Shown: positions 15,450 to 23,774, counted from the first letter of the stretch. The stretch is DNA of 64,000 nt from Nocardia africana NBRC 100379 (GCF_001612635.1 NZ_BDAV01000023.1:23403-87402), one strand, 5' to 3'. Notes: generated by a model not told the origin, from the sequence alone. Program-made: numbers and translations.

Positions 15450-15489
15450 CATATCCGCCCAAAAATTCGGCGAGTTCTACCGGAAACCC
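15450..15489 (-). repeat. Right inverted repeat of the outer Tn3-like element
   Basis: CATATCCGCCC... to ...TACCGGAAACCC, matching 2841-2881 in inverted orientation with one mismatch over 36 bp and a one-base difference near the tip. Confidence 0.75.
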
Positions 15490-15600
15490 AGAAACGCCGA
15501 AATCCCGCGAAGCATGTACCCAACTCACGCCCCTCCGCCGGCGTCGCACTCCCTGCCTGGGACTCAGTTCGGCGCGAGCACACTGTTGGGGCAATAGGCG

Positions 15601-16125
15601 CTATTCGCCGGACTGAACGATCACTCGTTCGTAGTAGTCCTCGGCGAGAGCAGAACGGAGATGCGCAGGCCCATCCAGAAGGATATGGATGTCGTCCACG
15701 ATGCTTCCCGCCTCTGCGATCGCTTCCCGCAATGGAGCTGAAATCCCCTGCGCGGCCGCTAGATCTGTCAGAACTGCACGAGTTGCCGTCACGGTCCGCA
15801 TTGCTGCCTCGCGCAGATACCGAGCAGACGCACGGATACGGGGAAGACTTTCGGCATCCTCGAGTAGCTCGATCACCCGCGTATCGATCACGTCGTCGAG
15901 CAACTGTTCGTCCACCACGGCGGCGATGTCCTCATGCGCGGCCACGACGGCAAGATTGATCGCGGCCAGTTCGCTCGCACGGGCGCTCGACGCCTGTCCG
16001 CTGAGAACCGCGGCCGCGAGGGTCAGTGCACCGAATCCCGTGTGGGCGTATGCCAGAGCCATGGGTGCAGTGACGTCCGACGGCATGGCCTCGAGTCGCT
16101 CAGCCGTCTCGTTCACCAAATCCAC
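15601..16125 (-). CDS. Hypothetical helical protein
   Basis: About 174 residues, almost entirely alpha-helical (VNETAERLEAMPSD, ALAYAHTGFGALTLAAAVL, EDIAAVVDEQLLDDVIDTRV, AIAEAGSIVDDIHILL), with no Cys. I recognise no family. The start is uncertain: GGAGG (16139-16143) precedes GTGs at 16137 and 16125 and an ATG at 16086. The frame stays open to 16305, but that part is basic and low-complexity and probably not translated. It points away from the partition genes across a 447-bp palindrome-rich gap. Confidence 0.55.
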   Translation of the reverse strand: MDLVNETAERLEAMPSDVTAPMALAYAHTGFGALTLAAAVLSGQASSARASELAAINLAVVAAHEDIAAVVDEQLLDDVIDTRVIELLEDAESLPRIRASARYLREAAMRTVTATRAVLTDLAAAQGISAPLREAIAEAGSIVDDIHILLDGPAHLRSALAEDYYERVIVQSGE

Positions 16126-16378
16126 AACACCCGCCACGCCTCCGAGACTACGGCGCGCAGTGCCCCGCGCCGCCGAAGGACCGTCATCGTGCCGCCGACG
16201 GGAGTAAGTTCCACGCCATCCCCATCCCCGCCGGGGGCCGCGATGGCTGCCCAACCCCTTCAACTCCCCCGCCGCAGCCCCGTTTCGCGCGGTGTCAGAG
16301 ACCACGATTTCGACCGCCCAGCGCGGCCGCCAGTAGCCAATTCGCCCATGTTTCGTCCCCCTTGAAGGAGAGCCATTG

Positions 16379-16390
16379 TGTCACGTGACA
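16379..16390. repeat. 12-bp palindrome upstream of parA
   Basis: TGTCACGTGACA, a perfect palindrome 183 bp before the parA start; a candidate operator or centromere half-site. Confidence 0.6.
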
Positions 16391-16444
16391 TAAATAGCGA
16401 ACTTTTCAGAAGCTATAGACAACTGGCGATTCGAATGGTATTCG

Positions 16445-16492
16445 CGCGCGGTACGCGCGTACCGCGCGTGTGCGCCCAAGCGCACACGCGCG
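16445..16492. repeat. Overlapping palindromes, candidate parS centromere
   Basis: 16445-16468 is a perfect 24-bp palindrome (CGCGCGGTACGC and its complement). 16463-16475 and 16480-16492 are perfect 13-bp arms (CGCGCGTGTGCGC) around CCAA. The two share 16463-16468 and so are mutually exclusive as cruciforms. Position upstream of parA suggests a ParB-type binding or partition site. Confidence 0.65.
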
Positions 16493-16572
16493 CACGAACG
16501 ACACGCCGATCCACTAGTGTGTTTCGGTTGTAGCGCAGCAGATTTGGTAACGATCCGGTACCGTCTCTGCCC

Positions 16573-17250
16573 ATGACCGACCCGTACTCCGCATGGCGAC
16601 CTCCTGCTACCGGTAAGACCATCGGCAGCGCTCACGTCAAAGGTGGAGGTACCACCAAGACCACGGCAGCGATCCTCACCGGGCACGCCTACATTGCACG
16701 AGGGGAGACCGTTGATGTCATCTCCTTCGACTACTTCCACTCAGCAGTCAGCTGGGCGGATAAGGCTCATGAAGGCCTAGGACTCGGTAAGGCCGCTCAT
16801 CGACCATGGCCCAAGAACTACAATGTCGAGCCCGCGGACACAGACGATGACCTGTGGTCCCTGATTCACGGGAGCGCAGCTTCCAGGCGAATCATCGATG
16901 GGGGACCGGCCGACCCTGAGAGCTTCAAAAAGGTTGTACGACTGTCGGATACCGTCATTCTCCCCACCGAACCGAGCTACCTGACCATCGAACAAGTCAC
17001 AGCAGCGTTCGAACTGGTGGGGGAGATCGAGGAGGAACAGAATCGACAGATCGATGCACGAGTCCTGCTCGTTCGCGTTAACCCTTCGTTAGCTCTCACG
17101 AAAGACGTTCGTGAGGCACTGACTACCGTCAATATCCCGGTGATGGAGTCGATGATCCGCCAGGACGGGAATATCGCCCGAGCGGCACACACTGTCCCTC
17201 TGCGATGCTTCGGCTACGAAAAGGTCGTCGAAGAACTCGAAGCTTCGTAA
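16573..17250 (+). CDS. parA: ParA-type partition ATPase
   Basis: 225 residues. Deviant Walker A KGGGTTKTTAAILTGHAY near the N-terminus, ARRIIDGG-like Walker A' region (SASRRIIDGGPADPESF), and VILPTEPSYLTIEQV. The C-terminal AHTVPLRCFGYEKVVEEL is typical of small plasmid ParA proteins. It would bind DNA non-specifically with ATP and move plasmid copies with its partner gene 46 bp downstream. It lacks an N-terminal HTH (type Ib-like), so autoregulation would fall to the partner. Confidence 0.82.
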   Translation: MTDPYSAWRPPATGKTIGSAHVKGGGTTKTTAAILTGHAYIARGETVDVISFDYFHSAVSWADKAHEGLGLGKAAHRPWPKNYNVEPADTDDDLWSLIHGSAASRRIIDGGPADPESFKKVVRLSDTVILPTEPSYLTIEQVTAAFELVGEIEEEQNRQIDARVLLVRVNPSLALTKDVREALTTVNIPVMESMIRQDGNIARAAHTVPLRCFGYEKVVEELEAS

Positions 17251-17295
17251 GGGCAACCAACACAACGACTTTCGTATTCAAGGGAGACACCAAGC

Positions 17296-18162
17296 ATGGC
17301 TATCGACCCCAACAAGGTCGCAGCAGCAGTGGCTGCACCGTCCCAGCGTGGCCGAACTCGGGTGAACCGCGAGAAACTGCCCCAGCAGAGCGCTCAGCAG
17401 TCGTCGGTAGCGGTAGCTGAGGATGCGCCCGCTACCGCTGCGGCAGCTCCAAAAATCCACGATGCGAGCGTTGCAGAAGCCGCGCTTACAACAGCGACAG
17501 ACACCAGTCCGACCGCGCCGACGCCGGACGCTTCAGTCGAAGATCCGGCGCCGCCTGTAGATGCTCGCCCGGCCCCTGGCCCTGAGCCGAAATCTGCAGC
17601 TGCCCAACCGTCTTCGCAGAAGTCGCAGACGAAGAGTGCACCGAGCCAGTCGGCCCCAGCGCCAAGTCCCGCCCGTGCGCGGTTGGCGCTCCGCACGGCC
17701 GAGCAGACGTTCCTCCCGCTGATCTCGCGCATTGCCAAACTTCGGCAATACGTGGACGAGTCAGGACTCGCGATCCAAGACGCCAAAGCGGTGGGAGTGA
17801 CCGCCGAGCAACTCGAAGACACCTTGCGGGGGATCGCACGGAAGACCGACGTCAGGTACGGCGACATTCCCGAAACCGTCCGCGCGACGATCGCCGCCCC
17901 CGCAGAGGCCGGCGCGGCTGTCCCCGCACCGCGCGCGAGGCTCGCCCTTCGCACCGTCGAGCAGACGTTCCTCCCGCTGGTTTCCCGGTTCGCCAAGCTT
18001 CGCGCGTACGTCGACGAGGCCGTACTCGCAGTGGCAGATGCCAAGGCAGCGGGCGTGGACGGCGAGCACCTCGAGGACACCCTACGAAGCATCGCACGCA
18101 AGAACGGCACCAGCTACAACGACATTCCGGCGGCAGTGCGCGCCGCGATATCGGACGACTGA
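17296..18162 (+). CDS. ParA partner with a duplicated C-terminal domain
   Basis: 288 residues. The N-terminus is basic (RGRTRVNREKL), followed by about 90 residues of Ala/Pro/Ser-rich linker. Then come two copies of a 72-residue unit: RARLALRTAEQTFLPLISRI ... YGDIPETVRATI and RARLALRTVEQTFLPLVSRF ... YNDIPAAVRAAI. Position behind parA suggests the DNA-binding or adaptor partner. No ParB nuclease-fold or ribbon-helix-helix is evident, so the family is unrecognised. The ATG follows GGGAGAC. Confidence 0.65.
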   Translation: MAIDPNKVAAAVAAPSQRGRTRVNREKLPQQSAQQSSVAVAEDAPATAAAAPKIHDASVAEAALTTATDTSPTAPTPDASVEDPAPPVDARPAPGPEPKSAAAQPSSQKSQTKSAPSQSAPAPSPARARLALRTAEQTFLPLISRIAKLRQYVDESGLAIQDAKAVGVTAEQLEDTLRGIARKTDVRYGDIPETVRATIAAPAEAGAAVPAPRARLALRTVEQTFLPLVSRFAKLRAYVDEAVLAVADAKAAGVDGEHLEDTLRSIARKNGTSYNDIPAAVRAAISDD

Positions 18163-18196
18163 CCGAACCTGGCACCTGCCTCGAACAGGACATATC

Positions 18197-20110
18197 ATGC
18201 TGCGAACGAAACCGAACATCCTCCGCTCCGCCGCCGCCCCGGTGTCTGTGGAGCAACTCCAGCAGCAAGTGGACGCCGCACGAGGCATGCTCCCACTGCA
18301 GACAGATCCAGCGCTGCGAGAAGCATTGTCCCCCAAAGAACTCGCCGCGGAGCGGCGGTTGGCTGAGTGGACTCGCCGGAAGCGGAGGCGACAGGAGCGC
18401 CGGGCAGTCAGCGCGGAGTTGACCACGCAGAAGCGGAACCGGCGCGCCGCGGATGCGATCGCGCGCGCCGATCACGCCGATCAACGGTGGCATCGCAAGG
18501 CTCTCGCTGCGCGGCAGCGTGTGGTCTCCGCTGACGCCAACCTCGCCACCCTTTTCCGACGGTCCGAATGGTCGTCGCGAGCGCTGATTTCCGTCGTGGT
18601 GCTCGGGATGCTGTGGGCGGGAGTGAATGTCCAGCACAACCTTGTCCCAGACGGGGACATGACCAACCCGCTCTACTGGCTCAGCTATGGCTTCGAGGCG
18701 ATGATCTCGATCCCGATCATCGTCATCATGGTTGTCGCCACCACCGCCGCGCGCCAAGGTCGCGAAATCGAACGAGGGCGAGTGCTCTTCTTCGAGCTCG
18801 CTCTCCTGAGCGCCACAATCGGGCTCAATGCCGGACCACGTCTGTTCGCCGGCGATCCGGGAAAGGCCGCAGAATTCGCTGTCGCGCCCATCATGGTCGG
18901 ATCCATCATCTGGCTTCACGCCTGGGTCGCCAACCGCTACAGCGTGCTGATCGACGAGGCACTTGCTCACGCACCCGCACTTGGGCACACCGACTCGCAC
19001 GAGCTCGCACCAGACCACGAACACCACGATGGAAATGCAACCCTCGCACTGGAAAACACTCAGACTCGCACTGCGAGCGCCGCACCGGCGGATGCGGACG
19101 CCGATGCGAAAACCACTCCCGCACCGTGTGAGGACAGGCCCGCACCGGCCGCCGAGGACGGTCGCACCATCGCAGCAGCGGGCATTGCATGCGCCAGTGC
19201 GAACACCGATGCAGACACTGCCCCCAACCAGCTGCACGCACACAGCGGAAGTGCGGACCCCGCGCGCATCGTGCCCGACCCCGACCATGCGGTGATGGAG
19301 TTCGGTCCGACAGACCTCGCAACAGCAGAGGCGATGGCGACGCGCGAACTGACCACCCTGCCTGTTGAGCAGATCGCCGCGATCCTGGCACTCGCCTCCG
19401 ACAACTGGACTCCGGCGGCCATCGGCCAGCGCGTCGGCCTGTTCGGATCCCAGGTCCTGGCCGTACTAGAAGCCCACCGGACCATGGCACGGACTGCCGA
19501 GAGCCTCCCGGCCCCGTCCTCCGCGGAGCGCGCCGAAATGCGCGCCGCACCAGGTAGTGCGGCCGCCGGTGCGGGGGTCACCGGTCCCAGTGACGACGCA
19601 GGCCCCACCACGATCCTGACCCCCACAGCGGCCGCGTCTGATCCCGCACCAACTGCGCAGGAGGCGCGGACCGCGACGGCCCCAAGTGCGAGCACAGACC
19701 CGCACCACGCCGGGGCCGCCGATGGCGACGCTGACGCGGCCCAGCGCCACGACGATCAAGTGCGGGCGTCGTTCGCACCTCGCATCACCAGTGCGAATCA
19801 GGCGGACCTCGGTGCGAACGCAACTGCCGGATCCGGTGCAGTAGTGCGAGCGCTGCCCGTCCCTCGCACCGACGAAGGGCCCGACCAGTTCACGACCCTC
19901 GCAGAGCGCATCGTGGAACGAGGACTCGTCACACGGAAGTCTCCCGAACTGATCGCGACCGTCCTGCGAATGCTCGACGAAGGGTGCTCGCACAACGAAA
20001 TCAACAAGGCCACCGCAACTCCCACCAGCGGGGGAGTTCACCACAAGACCATCAAGACCATCGCAGCAGCCGCCGAGACGGTCCGGGTGCCCGTCCGGGT
20101 AGTGCGCTGA
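18197..20110 (+). CDS. Multi-pass membrane protein with long disordered region, Spd/transfer-like
   Basis: 637 residues from the ATG with an AGGA ribosome-binding site (18187-18190). Residues 1-130 are basic and coiled. Four membrane helices follow (ALISVVVLGMLWAGVNV, AMISIPIIVIMVVATTAA, FFELALLSATIGLNAG, APIMVGSIIWLHAWVAN), then about 330 residues rich in Ala/Asp/His/Pro. Two helix-turn-helix-like segments are seen: LPVEQIAAILALASDNWTPA and, at the end, SPELIATVLRMLDEGCSHNE. The layout resembles Spd/DUF2637 proteins of actinobacterial conjugative plasmids, which act in intramycelial spread. That function is inferred from architecture only. Confidence 0.55.
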   Translation: MLRTKPNILRSAAAPVSVEQLQQQVDAARGMLPLQTDPALREALSPKELAAERRLAEWTRRKRRRQERRAVSAELTTQKRNRRAADAIARADHADQRWHRKALAARQRVVSADANLATLFRRSEWSSRALISVVVLGMLWAGVNVQHNLVPDGDMTNPLYWLSYGFEAMISIPIIVIMVVATTAARQGREIERGRVLFFELALLSATIGLNAGPRLFAGDPGKAAEFAVAPIMVGSIIWLHAWVANRYSVLIDEALAHAPALGHTDSHELAPDHEHHDGNATLALENTQTRTASAAPADADADAKTTPAPCEDRPAPAAEDGRTIAAAGIACASANTDADTAPNQLHAHSGSADPARIVPDPDHAVMEFGPTDLATAEAMATRELTTLPVEQIAAILALASDNWTPAAIGQRVGLFGSQVLAVLEAHRTMARTAESLPAPSSAERAEMRAAPGSAAAGAGVTGPSDDAGPTTILTPTAAASDPAPTAQEARTATAPSASTDPHHAGAADGDADAAQRHDDQVRASFAPRITSANQADLGANATAGSGAVVRALPVPRTDEGPDQFTTLAERIVERGLVTRKSPELIATVLRMLDEGCSHNEINKATATPTSGGVHHKTIKTIAAAAETVRVPVRVVR

Positions 20111-20136
20111 TTACCCGTGCCGCTCCGACGATCCCG

Positions 20137-20169
20137 GGAACCGGTAGGTTGTGGCGGACAACCGGTTCC
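20137..20169 (+). terminator. Terminator-like hairpin
   Basis: GGAACCGGT / ACCGGTTCC, with a competing inner pairing GGTTGT / ACAACC, 26 bases after the stop at 20110. Confidence 0.55.
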
Positions 20170-20264
20170 GGTGGCTCGCCACGTATGATCAGCCACAGGG
20201 TAGCCACCCCATTCCCCCCCAGGTGGCTACTCAGGGGGCGGTCCAGTGGGGTCGCCGATACAGA

Positions 20265-20310
20265 CCAGTGCCGCCGAGAACTTTCTCCCCCTTAGTCCCG
20301 GCGGCACTGG
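20265..20310. repeat. Large 12-bp stem with a pyrimidine-rich loop
   Basis: CCAGTGCCGCCG / CGGCGGCACTGG, perfect 12-bp arms around 22 mainly pyrimidine bases (CTTTCTCCCCCTTAG within). It could be a structured RNA, a bidirectional terminator for the convergent gene ending at 20467, or a replication element. Confidence 0.5.
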
Positions 20311-20466
20311 CATATCTGCAGAGGCGACATGCGATTTCAGGGTCTGGGAACTGCTTCGCAGGCAGCTTGAGAAGCTAAAGACCTAGAGACCGCTGCCGAC
20401 CAGATCATCTATGCGGTGTTGGCGGGGCGGCGCATCCCGGCTCCCCGCTCCCGCCAACTCCTTGCA

Positions 20467-20895
20467 CTATGCGACAGGTTGTTGCTGTCCTCGGGTCTGT
20501 TGGAAGTATGCGGCCAACATTTCGTTCTCTTCGAACCCGAGAACGATGGCAGCAACATCGGCCTCCGTAAACCACCCGAGGCGCTGACCTTCCGTCAGTG
20601 TGACGGAATCAAGATCGAGGTCCATCTGGGTCTTGAAGGTGTGCTCGAGAAGTCCCCAATGCCTCTCGCGAGTGCAGTGATGTTCGACGGTCGCGGGGTC
20701 CAACTCCACCCCGATTTCCTCGGAGATCTCACGGATTACATTTTCGAGCGGAGTTTCCCCCGGTTCCCGGTAGCCGCCGAGGAGGGCCCACATGCCAGGA
20801 CAAGGAATGTCCGGCTTGTCGTCGCGCAAGAACAGCAAAATCTGGTCGGCGGAGTTGCGGATGATGATGTTCGAACCTTCAGCGGTGATCGCCAT
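20467..20895 (-). CDS. NUDIX hydrolase
   Basis: 142 residues from the ATG at 20895, with GAGGAG upstream. The Nudix box is GGYREPGETPLENVIREISEEIGVEL (GX5EX7REVXEEXGXU), split here by GE-TPLENVI. It hydrolyses a nucleoside diphosphate linked to some moiety; the substrate cannot be read from sequence. It is the last gene of a six-gene operon, overlapping the end of the FGE-fold gene by 17 bases. Confidence 0.88.
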   Translation of the reverse strand: MAITAEGSNIIIRNSADQILLFLRDDKPDIPCPGMWALLGGYREPGETPLENVIREISEEIGVELDPATVEHHCTRERHWGLLEHTFKTQMDLDLDSVTLTEGQRLGWFTEADVAAIVLGFEENEMLAAYFQQTRGQQQPVA

Positions 20896-21832
20896 GCAAC
20901 TTCTCCTCAATGGTGATGGATGAACGCCCGGCCGTGGAGAGGGGGTGGGGCGCGGCCAAAGTGGCGGCGCACCGGAATCCGAGGTCGAAAGCTTCGTACT
21001 CCGGTGTGCCACAAATACGTTCGCTTGTGCGGGTCTGCAATCGCATCATCTTCCAAGACCCGCCGCGGGCGACGCGGAAACCGAGGCGAGCGGCCGCGCC
21101 GAACCCATCGTCGTAGGTTCCGAATCCGTAGAGACGGTACTTACTCGACGTCCATTCGGTGACATTTCCTGCCATGTCGTGCACACCAAACGGAGATACG
21201 AATTCGGCGAACGATCCCACCGGCGTAGTGGCCGGCGCAGGCCCGTGGTAACGCCAATGACCGGCGTACCAGCGCTTCCAGTCGTCGAGGTCGCGCATCG
21301 CGAAGCCAGCCCAGTACTCAGCGCTGTTGGCCGCCGAGCGTGACCACATCGACCCCCACGGCCAAGCTCGCCAGCTCGGGCCGTGAGCCGCGTACTCCCA
21401 CTCGTCCTCGGTCGGCAGACGCTTACCCGCCCACGTGGCGTAAGCCGTGGCGTCGTCGTGGGAGACGTGCACGACCGGATGGTTGGGACGATCGTCGACC
21501 GCACTCAGATCCGGATGCGGCCGTCGCCACGATATGCCGGGGATCGGTTCCCAATAGTCCGGCCCATAGACAAGGCCAGCGCCGAGTCGCTCCGCAGTGG
21601 TGACCCACCCAGTCTCGTCGGCGAACTCGGCGAACTGCGCATTGGTGACCGGATGCCGATCGATCCAGTACCCATCCAGCATCACTGTGTGCTGGGGAGC
21701 CTCATCCTCGAACCACTTCCGAGAGTAGTGCTGCAGTTCCTCGAGAAACGCTAAGTGCGTTTCCGGTGAGCCGATTTCGGCGCGCCCAGGCGGAATCCAG
21801 ACCATGCCATCGGTCTTGTGGGACATACTCAC
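20879..21832 (-). CDS. FGE/SUMF1-fold protein without the formylglycine-generating cysteines
   Basis: 317 residues. Visible landmarks are MVWIPPGRAEIGS, HPVTNAQFAEFADETG, RPNHPVVHVSHDDATAYATW, the family hallmark RLPTEDEWEYAAHG, GVHDMAGNVTEWT, and RVARGGSWKM with terminal LGFRCA. True formylglycine-generating enzymes have two Cys after RGGSW; here the segment is KMMRLQTRTSERICGT, so sulfatase activation is unlikely. Relatives include EgtB/PvdO-type non-haem iron enzymes, but no iron triad is obvious. It starts at a GTG overlapping the MoaD-like stop (GTGA); ATG 21826 is the alternative. Confidence 0.8.
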   Translation of the reverse strand: MSMSHKTDGMVWIPPGRAEIGSPETHLAFLEELQHYSRKWFEDEAPQHTVMLDGYWIDRHPVTNAQFAEFADETGWVTTAERLGAGLVYGPDYWEPIPGISWRRPHPDLSAVDDRPNHPVVHVSHDDATAYATWAGKRLPTEDEWEYAAHGPSWRAWPWGSMWSRSAANSAEYWAGFAMRDLDDWKRWYAGHWRYHGPAPATTPVGSFAEFVSPFGVHDMAGNVTEWTSSKYRLYGFGTYDDGFGAAARLGFRVARGGSWKMMRLQTRTSERICGTPEYEAFDLGFRCAATLAAPHPLSTAGRSSITIEEKLHGDHR

Positions 21833-22116
21833 CCGCCCATGAAGGCCGACAGTACACAGACCTCGTGATGCGGCTTGGTCAGCGGGATATCAATTCCGTC
21901 GGCGGACACGACACGCTCATCGTCGAGAGCCACCGTTGCGAACCGCGGGATTGTCCCATCAGCGGTGAGTACCCGTTCGGCGACGGCCGGATATTCGACG
22001 GTCAGCCACCGCAGCGCTTCACCGAGGGTGGCCACCTCGGGGCACCAGATGTTCGACATGTCCCTGCCGGTGAGGGTTGCCCAGTTCGCAGGCAGGATGA
22101 ACCGGACCTGGCTCAT
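21829..22116 (-). CDS. Ubiquitin-like MoaD/ThiS-family protein ending in Gly-Gly
   Basis: 95 residues with a beta-grasp pattern: VRFILPANWATL, LGEALRWLTVEYPAVAERVL, FATVALDDERVV, then HHEVCVLSAFMGG. The exact C-terminal GG is needed for adenylation, thiocarboxylation or conjugation in MoaD, ThiS and CysO. No E1-like (MoeB/ThiF) or JAB protease gene is nearby, so activation would rely on chromosomal enzymes. The ATG overlaps the epimerase stop (ATGA). It is a sulfur-carrier candidate inside a biosynthetic operon. Confidence 0.82.
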   Translation of the reverse strand: MSQVRFILPANWATLTGRDMSNIWCPEVATLGEALRWLTVEYPAVAERVLTADGTIPRFATVALDDERVVSADGIDIPLTKPHHEVCVLSAFMGG

Positions 22117-23066
22117 GCTTTGGCCACCTCATACCCGTTGCGGTGCTCCCGCATCCATCCGATCGTGAGTGCGATGCCTTCGGCCAGCGAGACACGGGGG
22201 GCCCAATCCAGCAGCTCGCGGGCCCGGCTCAGGTCCGGGCATCGAGCCGGCGCCTCCTGCTCACGAGCCTCGGCGATATCGAGCTGCCCTGAGCCAGCCG
22301 CAGCGATGATCATCATCGCCAACTCTTTGACGCTCACCTCCTCTGTAGCGCCGATATTGACCGGGCCGAACTCCTGCGAGTCGAGCATGGCGGATATCGC
22401 GTCCACGGCGTCGGAGACGTACAGCAGGCTGCGGGTTTGAGCGCCGCCGTGCAGGGTCAAGGTTCGCCCCGCCAACGCGGCGGCACAGAAGGCCGGGACT
22501 GCCCGGCTGTCGCTATGCCACATGTGTGGCCCGTAGACATTGAACGGTCGAATCACGCCCACCAAGGCGCCCTCGCCGCGGTGATATGCGAATGCAGCAG
22601 CCTCGGTGAAGACCTTCGCCACTTGGTACGCCGAGCGCGGGCCTAGCGGGTCGACAGCGCCCAGACAGGTCTCGAGTTGAGGATGTATCGGGGTGTCGCC
22701 GTACACGTCGCTGGATGAGGCGAGCACTATCCGTGCACCATGAGCGGCCGCAGCTTCCAGCGCATTGAGTGTTCCAGCGGATCCGGCCCACAGGGTTTCT
22801 ATCGGCCGCTGCTGATACATCGCAGGTGCGGCTGGGCACGCGAGATGCACGATCCCGCTCACTTCGTCTAGCCGGGCAAAGGCCCGGCGATCGGTGATGT
22901 CGGCGTCACGAAACGTGAATGCTGGATGCTGCTCGACCTCATCGAGGTTTGCTCTGTGGCCGGTGCTCAGATTGTCGATCACGGTTACGCGGTGGCCGTC
23001 GTCGAGCAGCCGGGCCGCGAGGTGACTGCCGATGAGGCCGGCGCCACCCGTAATCACGGTGTGCAT
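22113..23066 (-). CDS. NAD-dependent nucleotide-sugar epimerase/dehydratase (extended SDR)
   Basis: 317 residues. Rossmann motif TGGAGLIGSHLAARLL, DNLSTGHRANL, DADITDRRAF, VHLACPAAP, SSSDVYGD, catalytic YQVAK, and RPFNVYGPHM. This pattern fits UDP-glucose 4-epimerase / UDP-glucuronate decarboxylase-type enzymes acting on nucleotide sugars. The exact substrate is unknown. It begins four bases after the preceding small gene. In this operon it may work with the NUDIX protein on a nucleotide-linked intermediate. Confidence 0.88.
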   Translation of the reverse strand: MHTVITGGAGLIGSHLAARLLDDGHRVTVIDNLSTGHRANLDEVEQHPAFTFRDADITDRRAFARLDEVSGIVHLACPAAPAMYQQRPIETLWAGSAGTLNALEAAAAHGARIVLASSSDVYGDTPIHPQLETCLGAVDPLGPRSAYQVAKVFTEAAAFAYHRGEGALVGVIRPFNVYGPHMWHSDSRAVPAFCAAALAGRTLTLHGGAQTRSLLYVSDAVDAISAMLDSQEFGPVNIGATEEVSVKELAMMIIAAAGSGQLDIAEAREQEAPARCPDLSRARELLDWAPRVSLAEGIALTIGWMREHRNGYEVAKA

Positions 23067-23070
23067 GAAC

Positions 23071-23274
23071 TTACTCCTGTTCCAATTGGCATATAGGACA
23101 AAGGCTTTCGGGGTTGTGTGCCTGGCCGCACAGCTGGAGGTTGGTTAGGCCGTGAGCGACCCTGCGCATAAGCTCGGCGTCCGTTTCGGTCCAAATCGGT
23201 CTGAAAGGGCCGGGAACCGGTCGCGCGACGCGTTGAGGCAACTCGTCCCCGTCGGTTGTGGTCACAGTGGGCAT
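23071..23274 (-). CDS. Small Cys-containing protein
   Basis: 67 residues. The C-terminal part reads LCGQAHNPESLCPICQLEQE, a Cys-His-Cys-X2-Cys cluster that could hold one metal ion. The start is the ATG whose A is shared with the stop of the upstream gene (TGATG), indicating coupled translation. No family recognised. It ends four bases before the epimerase start. Confidence 0.65.
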   Translation of the reverse strand: MPTVTTTDGDELPQRVARPVPGPFRPIWTETDAELMRRVAHGLTNLQLCGQAHNPESLCPICQLEQE

Positions 23275-23525
23275 CACGTCTTCTCGAACAATCGATGACA
23301 GGGCAAAGGCCTCATGGTCGGAAGTACGGCGTCGTCCAGGCGGATCGACACATGTCGGTGCCAGCGCGCCATTTCCGCACGGAATGCACGGGCGGCCCCC
23401 GCATCGGCGCGAAAATGCAATGGCGGCAGTTCCGGGAACTCGATAACCAAATGCATCTGCACCGTTCGTCTCCCATCGGCCTCGAGGCCGGGATCAGTCC
23501 TCAACCCCAGCGGATACGTAGGCAT
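23274..23525 (-). CDS. First gene of the six-gene operon, small hypothetical protein
   Basis: 83 residues; an acidic/aromatic core (VQMHLVIEFPELPPLHFRAD) followed by an Arg/Ala helix (AGAARAFRAEMARWHRHV) and RLDDAVLPTMRPL. No family recognised and no strong ribosome-binding site. Its position, 250 bp from the divergent XRE regulator with coupled downstream genes, supports it as the leading gene of the operon. Confidence 0.6.
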   Translation of the reverse strand: MPTYPLGLRTDPGLEADGRRTVQMHLVIEFPELPPLHFRADAGAARAFRAEMARWHRHVSIRLDDAVLPTMRPLPCHRLFEKT

Positions 23526-23774
23526 GCGCTGCCAGATACGGCATGCAAAACGGCCCGTGGGAAGCGTGTGACCTCATGACGGCCGAGGCTGAGGCCAGAC
23601 TGCTGAACCCATTGAGGTCCGCATCGCAGTCGCCGTGCGTCACATCCCGCTCCATGTCGATGGTTGGCACTCTGCCTCCTGATCGTGGTTTTCGACCCGT
23701 TCGGCGAAGCGGTATTTCCCTGGCCGAGCGGTGAATTCAGCTCACCACTGACCTGCTCGTGTCCGTAGGACTAC

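Larger units (their letters stand above)
2841..15489. mobile_element. Outer Tn3-derived element without its own transposase, split by the inner transposon
   Basis: Inverted repeats of about 40 bp at 2841-2881 and 15450-15489 bracket the interrupted gene and the inner 11.1-kb transposon. With the inner element and one target copy removed, the outer element is about 1.53 kb and contains only one reading frame (3097-3528 joined to 14648-15394). That fits a non-autonomous, Tn3-derived inverted-repeat element (TIME-like). The 5-bp flanks (GAAAA at 2836-2840; AGAAA at 15490-15494) are similar but not identical, so a target duplication is not proven. Confidence 0.6.
16126..16572. other. Partition control region without genes
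   Basis: 447 bases with no credible gene. It carries a GGAGAG motif, the TGTCACGTGACA palindrome and the overlapping 24-bp palindrome and 13-bp hairpin listed separately. This is the most palindrome-rich gap in the left half and sits directly upstream of parA. Confidence 0.6.
20111..20466. other. Non-coding gap with three large hairpins
   Basis: 356 bases without a gene. It contains GGAACCGGT / ACCGGTTCC (20137-20169), GTAGCCACC / GGTGGCTAC (20200-20230) and CCAGTGCCGCCG / CGGCGGCACTGG (20265-20310). The first is a likely terminator for the gene ending at 20110. Confidence 0.6.

Noticed and set aside
2841..15489. Target-site duplication for the outer Tn3-like element
   Set aside because: GAAAA and AGAAA are similar but not identical, and the tips differ by an indel, so a duplication cannot be claimed.
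16126..16305. N-terminal extension of the 15601 gene to 16305
   Set aside because: The added residues are basic, low-complexity and lack a ribosome-binding site; the helical protein starts near 16125.
20879..21832. Formylglycine-generating enzyme activity
   Set aside because: The two active-site cysteines after RGGSW are absent.
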